Below, one piece after another: positions 9,071-18,476 of a stretch of 40,514 nucleotides of DNA. A program made the translations under genes and the position numbers. Each line of letters opens with the position of its first letter. Within the stretch, counting starts at the first letter, position 1. The notes beneath the pieces are model-generated. The model saw only the letters and a list, made by a program, of their open reading frames with translations, ran no database searches and was not told the origin of the DNA. Source of the stretch: Chitinophagales bacterium (GTDB lineage: Bacteria; Bacteroidota; Bacteroidia; Chitinophagales; Chitinophagaceae). The stretch is from positions 1-40,514 of the forward strand of contig JAIXLB010000054.1 of the NCBI GenBank assembly GCA_026931905.1. Reading direction: 5' to 3'.

Positions 9071-12000
9071 TTAAAAATCAAGTCCTAAAGCAAAATAAAA
9101 AATAGGTTTTCCTTTAAACAAACCATTCATTTCCCAAGCTACATCTGCTTTTAAGAAGTAGCCCAATAAAGTACTTCTTGCACCAAACCCATAACCACCA
9201 ACAAAAGGTCCTATGCCTCCTGCTTTAATTCTTATAGAAACAGGATCGTCAGGGTTGCTTCCAGGATAAATGGTATAAGGTCGTTCAATGCCATTAAATT
9301 TTCCATTCCATGCAGTACCTAAATCTACAAATTGCACTAATTGAAAATTACGTAAAAAGGCATTATTGATAGGTTTGTTAAGCAATGTGGCAAATACAGG
9401 AAACCTTAATTCGCTATTTATTACAACTGCATTATTGCCATTAGCAACATTTTGATTAAAGCCACGCATATTTACAGCAAGACTTTGAAACGCATAGGTT
9501 TGATCGGGTGCTGGTGTGTTTGCATTATTGAACTTAGGTTTTATCCAACCATCTACACCTCCTAAATAATAAATTATTTTTTGGTCGCCCCAACTAAAAT
9601 CTCCTGCCACACGAGTAGCCCAAATAAAGTTTCTATAAATTTCTACATAATTTCTTGCATCAAATCCAAAGTTAAAATTGAAATTTTTGGTTGCACCTTT
9701 TACCATAGGTAAATTAAAATCCATGTACGTTTTCCAACGTAAACCTTTCCAAATATTTTGAGCAGGATTGATAGTGTTATCATACACATATTCAATTCTT
9801 GCAAGTGCATATTTTGTTATGGTATCATTAAATGGTAAAGACAAATGGTCTTCTGCTTTCATAATACCTCTGTCTGAACGATAACCTACTGTTGCTTTTA
9901 AACTCTTTGTTTCATCAAAAGGATAGGAAACATTTACTTGATACAAATTTGTATTTAACCTGTTGTTGTAACCACCAGCAGGAAAAAAGTTAGAAATTAC
10001 ACTTCTGTAATAAGTAACTCCCCAATCCAATCTTCTACGAAAATTTTGAAAAGAAATAAAAGCATCTTTATCAGTTAATGATTGCCCAAATCTTATACCT
10101 CCTACAATTTTTATATCTTCCATTACATCGCTAATACCTACTCTAAAACTCCAGTTTATATCATTGCCATTGTTTAACTGTATTGGTCCAGAACCTCCAC
10201 CATAAATTTGATAACGGTTAATTAAAATGTTGTTAGTTATTCCTCCTAAAACATAATCTGTTCCAAATTTTAATTTATAATTAAACAAACGTTTTTTGGG
10301 AGCAGATTCTTTTTCTGTTGCTTCTTTTTGGGTAACAACTGTTACTGTTGTGTCTGTAGTTTCTTCTTCATTATCAAACTCTGTACGAAAAACTTTTTTG
10401 TTTTTTGGTTTTGATGTATCGCTTGCTGCTACAGGCTTTTCGGTTGTTGTAGTATTTTTAGTTGTTGTTTCTTTTTTTATTTTGGTTGGTTTTCCTTTTT
10501 GTTGTTTAGCTATACCACGCAATTCTCTCATGTAATTGGTTAATGCAGGATTTACATTTCTGTTGTACAATGCTTTCTCATCTACTTGCAATTTGAATAA
10601 ATATTTATAATCGCCTTCTCTTCTTACTTCACTTACCAATCCATTATTACCAGCAATACGTGTTTCTAAAATGCTGCTTTGATAATTGGTAATAGGAAAA
10701 GTGTAAGTAGAGTCTTTATAAATTTGAAAATAACTTACACTATCTGGTTTTTCTTTTCTCCATGCAGCTAATGTGCTATCTAATTCATTTTTTGTAGGAT
10801 TTCTTAATAATTCATCACCTATGTAAAACAATGAATCCAAGCCTTCTCTTTGTGTAGAAAAGAAACCTGCATAACGATTACCAATGCCTGTTTCATCTGC
10901 AATAAAAGTAAAATGATTTACATTGTATTGCATAGGATATGTAGCATCGCTGTATTGTAAATTACTAAGCTGTGTAATTTGCTTAATAGCACTTCTGTTT
11001 AAAATATCTACTAAGAATACATTAAACCTATTTCTGCTGGGTATTACTGTATCAGAGTTTGGTGCATCTGCACTGGGACGATTAGATGAAAAAATAATTC
11101 CTGAACGATTAGGAAATGTTACATAAGTAGGGTTTAAATCATCATAAATATCATCGGTTATTTGTTCTAATTTATTTTCCTGAATTTTATAAATAAATAT
11201 ATCTGAATGACCATTTTTTACAGCACTTAAAATAACAGTATTGGCATCTAACATAAAAGAGGCATCTAAAATTTGATCTACGCCTTCTATTTCTTGTTTA
11301 AATCTTTTATACTTTGCTACATAATCCCAAACAAACATTTTTATTTTAGCATTTTCTGCATAAATAACTAAAAGCCTTGTGCCTTTTACATCCCAAGAAA
11401 TAATAGGATAATTAGGGCTTTGGTCGCCATGCATTACCCTTACTCCTTTTTTCAATAAAGTTCTTACATCATAATAATTATCGTTTAGAATAACGCTGTA
11501 CATTCCTTTTTTGTATTGCACCATTGCATAAGCATTATTTTTAGAATTAGGGTTAATTTGAAAGTTGTAATAATCATGTTTACTTACATCTTCAGAAATG
11601 GTACGTTTTCCTTTAGGTGCATTTTTTCTTTTTCTTATGTCTTCATAGTATTGGTCTTGCTTGTCTTGCATAAAATCTGCCAATACATCTTTAAATTTTT
11701 TCTTACAAATTTTTTGTGAAGCCGTGTTTAAATTTTTGTACATACGAGCCAAATACAAAAAGTAAGTAACATTTTCTTTCTTATATTTTTCAGCAATATA
11801 ATTCCATAAAGCATTACCTGCTAATACAGGTTTTTTATAAGCAAAATGATAAAAAGTTTTGTATTGCCCACTCAGTATTTCACTTTTTAGTTCATCATCT
11901 TTTTGGGTGCTCCAATTTTCTGCTGCATAAGCAATATAGCCATCTGTAAGCCATGTAGGCAAATCGAGTAAAGCTTGGTTGCTTGCAAATTCGCCAATAT

Positions 12001-12475
12001 CATCACCAAATAATAAATTATCAGTTAGCACTTTTGCTATTCCTTGTCGTATTTGTTGTTTTAAATGATTGTGATTGCCATCAAAAAAAACTACAATTTT
12101 ATTGTTCACTAATTTGGTTAATCCACCAGCTTGTTGCCAATCAATACCTAATCCTAAATTACTTTGCTTATACTCTTCAAAATTGATATATACAATAATA
12201 TCCGACCTTCTACGCAAAGAATATTCAATAAAAGTTTCAATTTCTGGTAATTCTTCTTCTGCTACTTCTGATACAAATTTTGCTAATTCTGTACCACCTT
12301 GAGCCATGTAAGTATTAAAGTTTTTGGACTGGTAAAACTTCCATTTGAATTTTTTAAACTGAATTCGGTTTTTACCAAACTCAACTGTATTAACCTGTGC
12401 TTTAATAGGATTAAATAAAAGAATACAACCAAACAATAAAAAAATTGTCCAATGCTTTTGAATATAATAACGCAT
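9071..12475 (-). CDS. TolB-like propeller protein with C-terminal outer-membrane barrel
   Basis: Conserved envelope protein of Bacteroidota, 1,134 residues; function not established. It has a signal peptide (cleavage after about Ala26 in NPIKAQ). Residues about 35-250 resemble a peptidase-MA-like gluzincin domain, but the zinc motif is missing (see findings). Residues about 300-540 contain TolB/WD40-like propeller repeats (for example DIFIYKIQENKLEQITDD and IIFSSNRPSAD). A low-complexity Lys/Thr linker runs from about 665 to 710. The remaining ~400 residues are amphipathic beta strands of a surface-antigen/BamA-type barrel, ending in Phe as expected for BAM substrates. Start ATG at 12475 puts the signal at the terminus. 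It is divergent from the MBL-fold gene, separated by 118 bp. Likely located in the outer membrane with periplasmic N-terminal domains. Confidence 0.75.
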   Translation of the reverse strand: MRYYIQKHWTIFLLFGCILLFNPIKAQVNTVEFGKNRIQFKKFKWKFYQSKNFNTYMAQGGTELAKFVSEVAEEELPEIETFIEYSLRRRSDIIVYINFEEYKQSNLGLGIDWQQAGGLTKLVNNKIVVFFDGNHNHLKQQIRQGIAKVLTDNLLFGDDIGEFASNQALLDLPTWLTDGYIAYAAENWSTQKDDELKSEILSGQYKTFYHFAYKKPVLAGNALWNYIAEKYKKENVTYFLYLARMYKNLNTASQKICKKKFKDVLADFMQDKQDQYYEDIRKRKNAPKGKRTISEDVSKHDYYNFQINPNSKNNAYAMVQYKKGMYSVILNDNYYDVRTLLKKGVRVMHGDQSPNYPIISWDVKGTRLLVIYAENAKIKMFVWDYVAKYKRFKQEIEGVDQILDASFMLDANTVILSAVKNGHSDIFIYKIQENKLEQITDDIYDDLNPTYVTFPNRSGIIFSSNRPSADAPNSDTVIPSRNRFNVFLVDILNRSAIKQITQLSNLQYSDATYPMQYNVNHFTFIADETGIGNRYAGFFSTQREGLDSLFYIGDELLRNPTKNELDSTLAAWRKEKPDSVSYFQIYKDSTYTFPITNYQSSILETRIAGNNGLVSEVRREGDYKYLFKLQVDEKALYNRNVNPALTNYMRELRGIAKQQKGKPTKIKKETTTKNTTTTEKPVAASDTSKPKNKKVFRTEFDNEEETTDTTVTVVTQKEATEKESAPKKRLFNYKLKFGTDYVLGGITNNILINRYQIYGGGSGPIQLNNGNDINWSFRVGISDVMEDIKIVGGIRFGQSLTDKDAFISFQNFRRRLDWGVTYYRSVISNFFPAGGYNNRLNTNLYQVNVSYPFDETKSLKATVGYRSDRGIMKAEDHLSLPFNDTITKYALARIEYVYDNTINPAQNIWKGLRWKTYMDFNLPMVKGATKNFNFNFGFDARNYVEIYRNFIWATRVAGDFSWGDQKIIYYLGGVDGWIKPKFNNANTPAPDQTYAFQSLAVNMRGFNQNVANGNNAVVINSELRFPVFATLLNKPINNAFLRNFQLVQFVDLGTAWNGKFNGIERPYTIYPGSNPDDPVSIRIKAGGIGPFVGGYGFGARSTLLGYFLKADVAWEMNGLFKGKPIFYFALGLDF

Positions 12476-12593
12476 AGCTTATGCTCAATTAAAATCTTAA
12501 AATGTTCAATAAATATAAGTACAAAATGGTACACTACTAATTTACACTTGCTAAAATTAGGTATTTAGCTTTTAATTTGCTGTAAAATTTACA

Positions 12594-13238
12594 ATGATGA
12601 ATGTTAAGGTTTTTACATTTAATCCTATACAGGAAAATACTTATTTACTTTTTAATGAAAAGAGGAATGCTATTATTATAGATCCAGGTTGTTTTTTTGA
12701 AGAAGAAAAAAATGTACTAAAAAAATTTATTGATGAAAATAATTTAAAACCTGTACAACTTTTAAATACGCACTGCCATTTAGATCATGTATTTGGAAAT
12801 AAATTTATACACGATACTTATGGGTTAGAATTATACATACATCCAAAAGAAAAAATGATGTTGGAGTATGCACCAATAAGTGGCGAACAATATGGATTAG
12901 CTTTTGAAAATTATACAGGCAATTTGCATTTTATTCAAGAAGGCGATTCTATAATTTTAGATGAAGAAGTGTTAGAAATTTTTAACACACCTGGTCATAG
13001 TCCAGGACATTTATCATTTTATAATAGAAACCAAAATTTTGCTGTTGTAGGCGATGTATTATTTTATGAAAGTATTGGAAGAACTGATTTGCCATTGGGA
13101 AATTATGATACATTAATTAGCAGCATTGAACAAAAATTATACACGTTGCCCAATGATACAATTATATACAATGGTCATGGACAATCTACAACCATTGCAC
13201 ACGAAAAAAAGCATAATCCTTTTATTCAAATGGCGTAA
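12594..13238 (+). CDS. Metallo-beta-lactamase-fold hydrolase, glyoxalase II-like
   Basis: Cytoplasmic metallohydrolase, probably a thioester hydrolase of the glyoxalase II-like group. The 214-residue protein holds the full metal set: THCHLDH (His60, His62, Asp64, His65), TPGHSPGH for the next histidine, the bridging Asp in VVGDVLF and the last histidine in NGHGQST. It lacks the ~40-80 residue C-terminal substrate domain of true GloB, so S-lactoylglutathione is not a safe substrate call. Two adjacent ATGs (12594 and 12597) are possible starts. It is transcribed divergently from the TolB-like protein and followed after 120 bp by the acyltransferase gene, which has its own -7 element. Confidence 0.85.
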   Translation: MMNVKVFTFNPIQENTYLLFNEKRNAIIIDPGCFFEEEKNVLKKFIDENNLKPVQLLNTHCHLDHVFGNKFIHDTYGLELYIHPKEKMMLEYAPISGEQYGLAFENYTGNLHFIQEGDSIILDEEVLEIFNTPGHSPGHLSFYNRNQNFAVVGDVLFYESIGRTDLPLGNYDTLISSIEQKLYTLPNDTIIYNGHGQSTTIAHEKKHNPFIQMA

Positions 13239-13340
13239 TAGTTTGTCAATAAACGAATGTATTGAGTAGGCGAAACTTTGCCTATTTTCATTCTTTGCTA
13301 AAGCCATAAATATTAAAAATATAATTGCAAGAACTTTTTT

Positions 13341-13348
13341 TACTTTTG
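13341..13348 (+). promoter_or_regulatory. Promoter -7 element of the acyltransferase gene
   Basis: TACTTTTG is an exact TAnnTTTG match ending 10 nt before the ATG at 13359, so the predicted transcript leader is only about 5 nt. A TTG at 13325 is too close (13 bp) to be a good -33 element. Confidence 0.4.
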
Positions 13349-13358
13349 ATTTTTTATA

Positions 13359-14240
13359 ATGTACTACATCATCTATTCAATTTTTTATTTAATTTCTTTA
13401 CTGCCTTGGAGGGTTTTGTATTGTATTAGCGATGCTTTGTACATTATTGCTTATTATATAGTTCGTTATAGAAGAGAAGTGGTTTTGCACAATTTAAACA
13501 TTGCATTTCCTGATAAAACTGAAAAAGAAAAAATCATTATTGCTAAAGAATTTTATCATAAACTCATAGATTCTTTTATTGAAACCATCAAGCTTTTATC
13601 TGTATCTAAAAAAGAATTTGATAAACATTGTAAAGTAAATGCAGAAGCATTAAACAAGCATTATGCAACTGGGCAAAGTGTACAGGTTTTAACAGGGCAT
13701 TTTTTTAATTGGGAAATGATAAACTTAGGTTCATCTGCAAATTTTACATATCCTTTTTTAGCAGTTTATATGCCTTTGAGCAATCAGTTATTAGGAAAAA
13801 TGATTGTAAAAATGCGAGCCAAATTTGGTTCAATTTTAATTCCTGCTACAAAGTTTAGAGAAGAATTTCCTAAGTATGCCAATAAGCCTTACTCTATGAT
13901 TTTAATGGCAGACCAAAATCCTCCAGACCCCTCAAATGCAATGTGGATGCCCTTTTTTGGCAGAATGACTCCTTTTCATAATGGTCCAGAAAAAGGTGCT
14001 GCACGAATGAACACTGCTATTTTTATGCTAAACTGTTATAGCACCAAACGTGGTTATTATACAATAGATATTGATTTGATAACCACTAACTCTAAAGCAT
14101 TGCAACCTGGCGAACTAACTAAAAAATATATTGCATTGATTGAAAATGCAGTTCGTGCAAGACCATCAAATTATTTATGGAGTCATAAAAGATTTAAGCA
14201 TGAATTTGATAAAGAAAAACATGGACATTTAGTAGTGTAA
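13359..14240 (+). CDS. Lipid A biosynthesis acyltransferase (LpxL/HtrB-like)
   Basis: Membrane-associated acyltransferase that adds a secondary acyl chain to a Kdo-lipid A precursor. The 293-residue product has an N-terminal hydrophobic segment (about residues 1-37, anchor) and the catalytic HX4E motif GHFFNWE with His114 and Glu119. DQNPPDPSNAMWMPFFGR (around residue 190) fits the second conserved region of the family, and the end carries RPSNYLWSHKRFKHE, the usual substrate-site stretch. Length matches the family. Other lipid A genes are nearby: lpxH at 25.8 kb and the LptD-like gene at 20.3 kb. Which acyl chain it transfers, and whether it acts before or after Kdo addition, cannot be told. 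It converges on the POT transporter with a 15-bp gap. Confidence 0.87.
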   Translation: MYYIIYSIFYLISLLPWRVLYCISDALYIIAYYIVRYRREVVLHNLNIAFPDKTEKEKIIIAKEFYHKLIDSFIETIKLLSVSKKEFDKHCKVNAEALNKHYATGQSVQVLTGHFFNWEMINLGSSANFTYPFLAVYMPLSNQLLGKMIVKMRAKFGSILIPATKFREEFPKYANKPYSMILMADQNPPDPSNAMWMPFFGRMTPFHNGPEKGAARMNTAIFMLNCYSTKRGYYTIDIDLITTNSKALQPGELTKKYIALIENAVRARPSNYLWSHKRFKHEFDKEKHGHLVV

Positions 14241-14255
14241 ATTTTATTTATTAAT

Positions 14256-15887
14256 TTAATTGATACCTCTTTCTTTCATTACTTTATTTAATTTCTTAAG
14301 CATTAAAAAAAGCAATAAAGCTGCAAACATTAATAAAGCAAAATTCAGCCAAAAAAAGTTGGCTTTGTTTTCGTAAGTATCCCACATGCTTGCTAATACA
14401 CCAGATAATTTATTTCCAATAGAAGTGGATAAAAACCAACCTCCCATCATTAACGATGTAATCCTTACGGGGCTTAGTTTTGATACTAAAGATAAGCCCA
14501 TTGGGCTTAACAATAATTCTCCAATAGTTACTACACCATAAGTTCCCATAAGCCACCACACACTTACTTTTTCTGCTCCATTATTGCCTGCATTTACAGC
14601 ACCAATCATTACTAAAACAGATAGTGCAGAAACAAATAATCCAAAAGCAATTTTAGTAGGTGTTGTTGGCTCTTTTTGTCTGTTTCTTAAAAATGTAAAA
14701 AAGGCAACTATTAAAGGCGTTAATAAAATTACCCATGCAGGATTTATACTTTGACTAAGATTTGTAGACCAAACACTCAACTCTCCACCTTCTGTTTGCA
14801 TTTTAGAATGAACATCATTTCTAAAATAAACAGGATAATTAAATTCTTTTTGTACTACACCATTTTGTTTTTGCAACCTAAATTGTTCGTCATATAGTGG
14901 CACAGAATCTTTTTGATATTTTAATGTTTGTGTAAATTGTACAGCCTTAAAAACTTTTTCAGTTGTGCCACTAACAGAACGATCAGTATATCTATCTGCC
15001 CAAGTATTTAAAGCACTTCCATTTTGTTTAAATACAGCCCAAAACATTACTACCACTGCAAAAATGGTAAGCAACACGCCTAAAGGTGCTTTATCTTCAG
15101 CATCTGCATTAAAATACAATGAAGCATAAAAAATGATTACAGGAATACAGGCAAAAATAAAAGCATCGGTAGAGTCGCTGCCAAAAATATTACCTGGAAT
15201 TAACCAACCAATTACTCCTGCCAAAACAGAGGGCAATAAAATTAAAGCAGTAATTTTTTTCATACTCATATCACCTTCTTTAACGCCTTTTTTTATATCA
15301 AATGCTGCATAATGTTTTGTGCCAATAACAAAAATTAAAACGCCTATAAACATACCAATTCCAGCAGCAAAAAAAGCAGCTCCCCAGCCTAATAAATTGT
15401 ACAAAACAGCACCAAAAAAATTGCATACAAATGCACCAACATTAATACCCATGTAAAAAATATTATAGCCTTCATCTTTTTGATGATTGTATTGTGGAGT
15501 TGTATAAACATTACCTAACAATGTAGAAATATTGGGTTTAAAAAATCCATTACCAACAATTACTAAAGTAATACTTGCATACAAAGCTGCAATGCTGTGA
15601 ATACTCATTAAACAATAACCCAAACCCATTAATATTCCTCCGATAATAATAGATTTTCTGTAGCCCCAATATCTGTCTGCAATTAAGCCTCCCAAAAAAG
15701 GCGTAAGAAAAACCAAAGCAATAAACGTTCCATACAAATCGGCACTTTCGGCTTCAGTCATTGCAAAACCAGCTTTTACATCTTTAAGATATAAAGTGAA
15801 AATGCCAATCATTAAATAATAACCAAATCGTTCCCACATTTCTGAGAAGAATAAAAAGGGTAGTGCTTTAGGGTGCTTTTTCCACAT
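14256..15887 (-). CDS. POT-family proton-coupled di/tripeptide transporter, with insertion
   Basis: Inner-membrane proton/oligopeptide symporter (PTR2/POT family of the MFS), 543 residues. Seen: the family's proton-coupling motif EMWERFGYY with Glu16, Glu19 and Arg20 in the first helix; the PTR2 signature GGLIADRYWGYRKS; FKPNIST; and FYMGINVGAF in helix 5. It differs from the upstream paralogue by an extra ~70 polar residues (about 300-370) between DRYTDRSV and the next membrane segment. It lies 83 bp downstream of its paralogue, separated by an intrinsic terminator, so expression may be partly independent. Substrate range (di- versus tripeptides) cannot be inferred. Confidence 0.9.
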   Translation of the reverse strand: MWKKHPKALPFLFFSEMWERFGYYLMIGIFTLYLKDVKAGFAMTEAESADLYGTFIALVFLTPFLGGLIADRYWGYRKSIIIGGILMGLGYCLMSIHSIAALYASITLVIVGNGFFKPNISTLLGNVYTTPQYNHQKDEGYNIFYMGINVGAFVCNFFGAVLYNLLGWGAAFFAAGIGMFIGVLIFVIGTKHYAAFDIKKGVKEGDMSMKKITALILLPSVLAGVIGWLIPGNIFGSDSTDAFIFACIPVIIFYASLYFNADAEDKAPLGVLLTIFAVVVMFWAVFKQNGSALNTWADRYTDRSVSGTTEKVFKAVQFTQTLKYQKDSVPLYDEQFRLQKQNGVVQKEFNYPVYFRNDVHSKMQTEGGELSVWSTNLSQSINPAWVILLTPLIVAFFTFLRNRQKEPTTPTKIAFGLFVSALSVLVMIGAVNAGNNGAEKVSVWWLMGTYGVVTIGELLLSPMGLSLVSKLSPVRITSLMMGGWFLSTSIGNKLSGVLASMWDTYENKANFFWLNFALLMFAALLLFLMLKKLNKVMKERGIN

Positions 15888-15915
15888 AGTATTGACGGGT
15901 TTTTGTTATAATAAA

Positions 15916-15950
15916 AAAGCGGTGCAATTAAAAAATAAAAACACCGCTTT
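15916..15950 (-). terminator. Rho-independent terminator between the two POT genes
   Basis: AAAGCGGTG and CACCGCTTT form a perfect 9-bp stem around an AT-rich loop of 17 nt. Read on the minus strand the stem is followed by TTTTTTATTAT, so it terminates the 564-residue transporter gene ahead of the second one. Confidence 0.85.
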
Positions 15951-15970
15951 AAAAATAAATGAAATTTTAA

Positions 15971-17665
15971 TTACCTAACGCCATGCATCATTTTCTTTAA
16001 TCGTGGCGTTAATGCAAATAAAATTAATGCAGCTGCACCACAAAGAATAACAAACACCATAAAGAACTCATATAAATTATGAATTTCAAAGCCCACAAAC
16101 ACTGGGTTTGAAGTACTAATTTGATTTTTTTCTAGTAAAGCAATTTGTTCTGCTGATGGAGTAATTTTTTTATCTAAAATAGCTTGTAAGTCAATTCCCA
16201 ATTCTTTGGCTTTATTAAACTTATCGCCTGTTGCAGGTAATATCGAACCAAGTGTTCCTGATAATGCATATCCAGCTGCATTAGAAATAAAGAAAACTCC
16301 GTACGCTAAAGATGCAAAACGTTTAGGAGCTAATTTGCCTACTAACGATAATCCAATTGGCGATAAACAAAGTTCTCCAAAAGTTTGGATTAGGTATAAA
16401 AGTATTAACCAGTAGATAGCCAATAAACCACTATTGCCAAGGTCTTTTACATTATGGGCAATAATAAAATAACTCACCGCTATTAACAATAAACCTACAG
16501 CTTGTTTAAATGGAGAGGTTGGTTCTTTGCCTGCAGCTCTCAATTTATCCCATAAAATACTAAATGGAATAGCAAAAATTACTACAAATAAACCATTGAA
16601 AATTTGTACCATTGACGGTGGCATATTCCAACCAAAAAAGTTTCTATCAGTTTGGTTGTCTGCAATAAAAGTTAAAGAAGAACCGGCTTGTTCAAAAGCA
16701 GCCCAAAAGAATATTACAAAGAAAGAAACAATATAAATTACCCAAATTCTTTGTGTTTCAACTTTGGTTAAAGTTTTATCAGTTAATATTAAACCTGCTA
16801 GTGTAATACCACTGGCATAAATAATTGGATAAATAATGGTTTTTACAACATTATCACCTTCAGTGAAATAATGAAACGTAAAAAATAAAGCTACAAATAC
16901 TGCAACTGCACCAAGAAGAGAACTTGTGCCAAAAGTTGCTTTTTGCGATTCTCCTTCTTCAAAATCAGATTCTTCGTTTTTTGATGGCAATCCACCAATT
17001 GGCTTTCCATCGGGTGTTACAACATATCTATTTTTCAAAAAATAAAAAGTAAATGTTCCTATAATCATTGCAACACCTGCTGCTAAAAATCCCCATTTAA
17101 AAGCATGTATATCTCTAATGCCGCCACTATCTTTCACATCTCCAAGAATTGGGCAAATAAATTGACCTAAAAATGCACCTACATTAATTCCCATGTAAAA
17201 AATAGTGAATGCAGTATCTAACTTGCTTTTTTCTTGTTTAGGGTATAAGCTACCAACCATAGAAGAAATGTTGGGCTTGAAAAAACCATTACCAAAAATA
17301 ATGATGCCTAAAGCAAGCCACATGAAGGTTGTTGCAAGAGATAAGTTTGATGGAAAAACTGATGCACTGGTAAATAAAAGTAACTGACCAATAGCCATCA
17401 TGGAACCACCTAGTAAAATACAGTTACGGTTGCCAAAAAAACGATCTGCAATAAATCCGCCTAAAAGTGGTGTTAAATAACATAAGCCTAGAAATCCTCC
17501 ATAGATTAATGATGCATCTGCTTCTTTCATCATTAATGAGTTAACTAGAAATAGGGTAAGTAAAGCCCGCATTCCATAGAAGTTAAATCGTTCCCACATT
17601 TCCGTTCCAAATAAAACCCATAAACCCTTTGGATGTTTTGATGTAGAAGCAATAGAATTAGTCAT
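15971..17665 (-). CDS. POT-family proton-coupled di/tripeptide transporter
   Basis: Second proton/oligopeptide symporter, 564 residues. The first helix has EMWERFNFYG with Glu22, Glu25 and Arg26 (ExxER motif); GGFIADRFFGNRN is the PTR2 signature, FKPNISS and FYMGINVGAFLGQF follow. A Glu/Ser-rich cytoplasmic loop (around residue 225, NEESDFEEGES) splits the two halves, and a ~60-residue segment near the C-terminus (about 475-535) is polar before the last helix. It is the upstream member of a tandem pair and ends at its own terminator. The 235-bp gap to pth must hold divergent promoters, but I saw no convincing TAnnTTTG box for this gene. Two paralogous peptide importers fit an organism feeding on protein breakdown products, which is an inference. 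Confidence 0.9.
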   Translation of the reverse strand: MTNSIASTSKHPKGLWVLFGTEMWERFNFYGMRALLTLFLVNSLMMKEADASLIYGGFLGLCYLTPLLGGFIADRFFGNRNCILLGGSMMAIGQLLLFTSASVFPSNLSLATTFMWLALGIIIFGNGFFKPNISSMVGSLYPKQEKSKLDTAFTIFYMGINVGAFLGQFICPILGDVKDSGGIRDIHAFKWGFLAAGVAMIIGTFTFYFLKNRYVVTPDGKPIGGLPSKNEESDFEEGESQKATFGTSSLLGAVAVFVALFFTFHYFTEGDNVVKTIIYPIIYASGITLAGLILTDKTLTKVETQRIWVIYIVSFFVIFFWAAFEQAGSSLTFIADNQTDRNFFGWNMPPSMVQIFNGLFVVIFAIPFSILWDKLRAAGKEPTSPFKQAVGLLLIAVSYFIIAHNVKDLGNSGLLAIYWLILLYLIQTFGELCLSPIGLSLVGKLAPKRFASLAYGVFFISNAAGYALSGTLGSILPATGDKFNKAKELGIDLQAILDKKITPSAEQIALLEKNQISTSNPVFVGFEIHNLYEFFMVFVILCGAAALILFALTPRLKKMMHGVR

Positions 17666-17888
17666 ATACAGTTGGTTTTTAAATGTTGATGTATTTTAAG
17701 GGTTGAAAATAAGTAGAAAAATTTATTTCGCACTCAAAAAATTATTACAGACCAAAACATTAAATACTTCGTAGTGTAATTTTATCTTTATTCTTTGGCA
17801 ACTTTATTCAAAAAAAAAAATAAAATCATTTATTAAAGCCTTTATGCAAATGGTAAGGCTATTGGTTAAGAGCATTTACAAATAAGTT

Positions 17889-17896
17889 TATTTTTG
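17889..17896 (+). promoter_or_regulatory. Promoter -7 element of pth
   Basis: TATTTTTG matches TAnnTTTG exactly and ends only 4 nt before the ATG at 17901. If used, transcription would begin at or next to the start codon, giving a leaderless or nearly leaderless mRNA. A TTG at 17862 lies 24 bp upstream, longer than the usual spacing. Confidence 0.4.
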
Positions 17897-17900
17897 TGGC

Positions 17901-18476
17901 ATGAATAAATTTTTAATAGTAGGCTTAGGAAATATTGGTAACGAATACAAACATACAAGACATAATATTGGCTTTGATGTAGTAGAAGCATTTGTATTAA
18001 AACATGGAGGTTTTTTTAAAATAGATAGATTGGCAGAAATGGCTGAAATAAAATGGAAAGGGAAAATTTTTACTTGTATAAAACCTACTACATACATGAA
18101 TTTAAGTGGTAAAGCGTTTAAATATTGGTTCGACAAAGAAAAATTTGAGTTAGAAAATACATTAACTATTGTAGATGATTTGGCTTTGCCCATTCATAAA
18201 TTACGATTAAGAGCAAGTGGTAGTGATGCAGGTCATAATGGATTAAAAGATATTCAATTAATGATGAATACAGATAAATACCCCAAACTTCGTTTTGGTA
18301 TTGGAAATAATTATCCAAAAGGTATGCAAGCAGAATTTGTTTTAAGCAAATGGCTGCCCGAAGAAAAACCTATTATTCTTAAAAAAATAGAATCTTCGGT
18401 ACAATGTATTGAAAATTTTGCCTCAATTGGCATTGAAAGAACCATGAATTTGGTAAATAATTTGCACTTTACATAA
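17901..18476 (+). CDS. pth: Peptidyl-tRNA hydrolase
   Basis: Cleaves the ester bond of peptidyl-tRNAs released from stalled ribosomes, recycling tRNA; essential in most bacteria and cytoplasmic. The 191-residue product matches the usual length. Key residues are all present: Asn11 in VGLGNIG, catalytic His21 in TRHNIGF, KPTTYMNLSG, Asp93 in IVDDLALP and Asn113 in SDAGHNGL. The ATG at 17901 is the natural start, giving MNKFLIVGLGN at the N-terminus. It is 16 kb from the L25 gene with which it is often paired elsewhere, and is followed by a 121-bp gap to the FAH-family gene. Confidence 0.94.
   Translation: MNKFLIVGLGNIGNEYKHTRHNIGFDVVEAFVLKHGGFFKIDRLAEMAEIKWKGKIFTCIKPTTYMNLSGKAFKYWFDKEKFELENTLTIVDDLALPIHKLRLRASGSDAGHNGLKDIQLMMNTDKYPKLRFGIGNNYPKGMQAEFVLSKWLPEEKPIILKKIESSVQCIENFASIGIERTMNLVNNLHFT

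Noticed and set aside
10296..10535. Ser/Val-rich frame on the plus strand inside the TolB-like gene
   Set aside because: It is the mirror image of the Lys/Thr low-complexity linker of the real gene.
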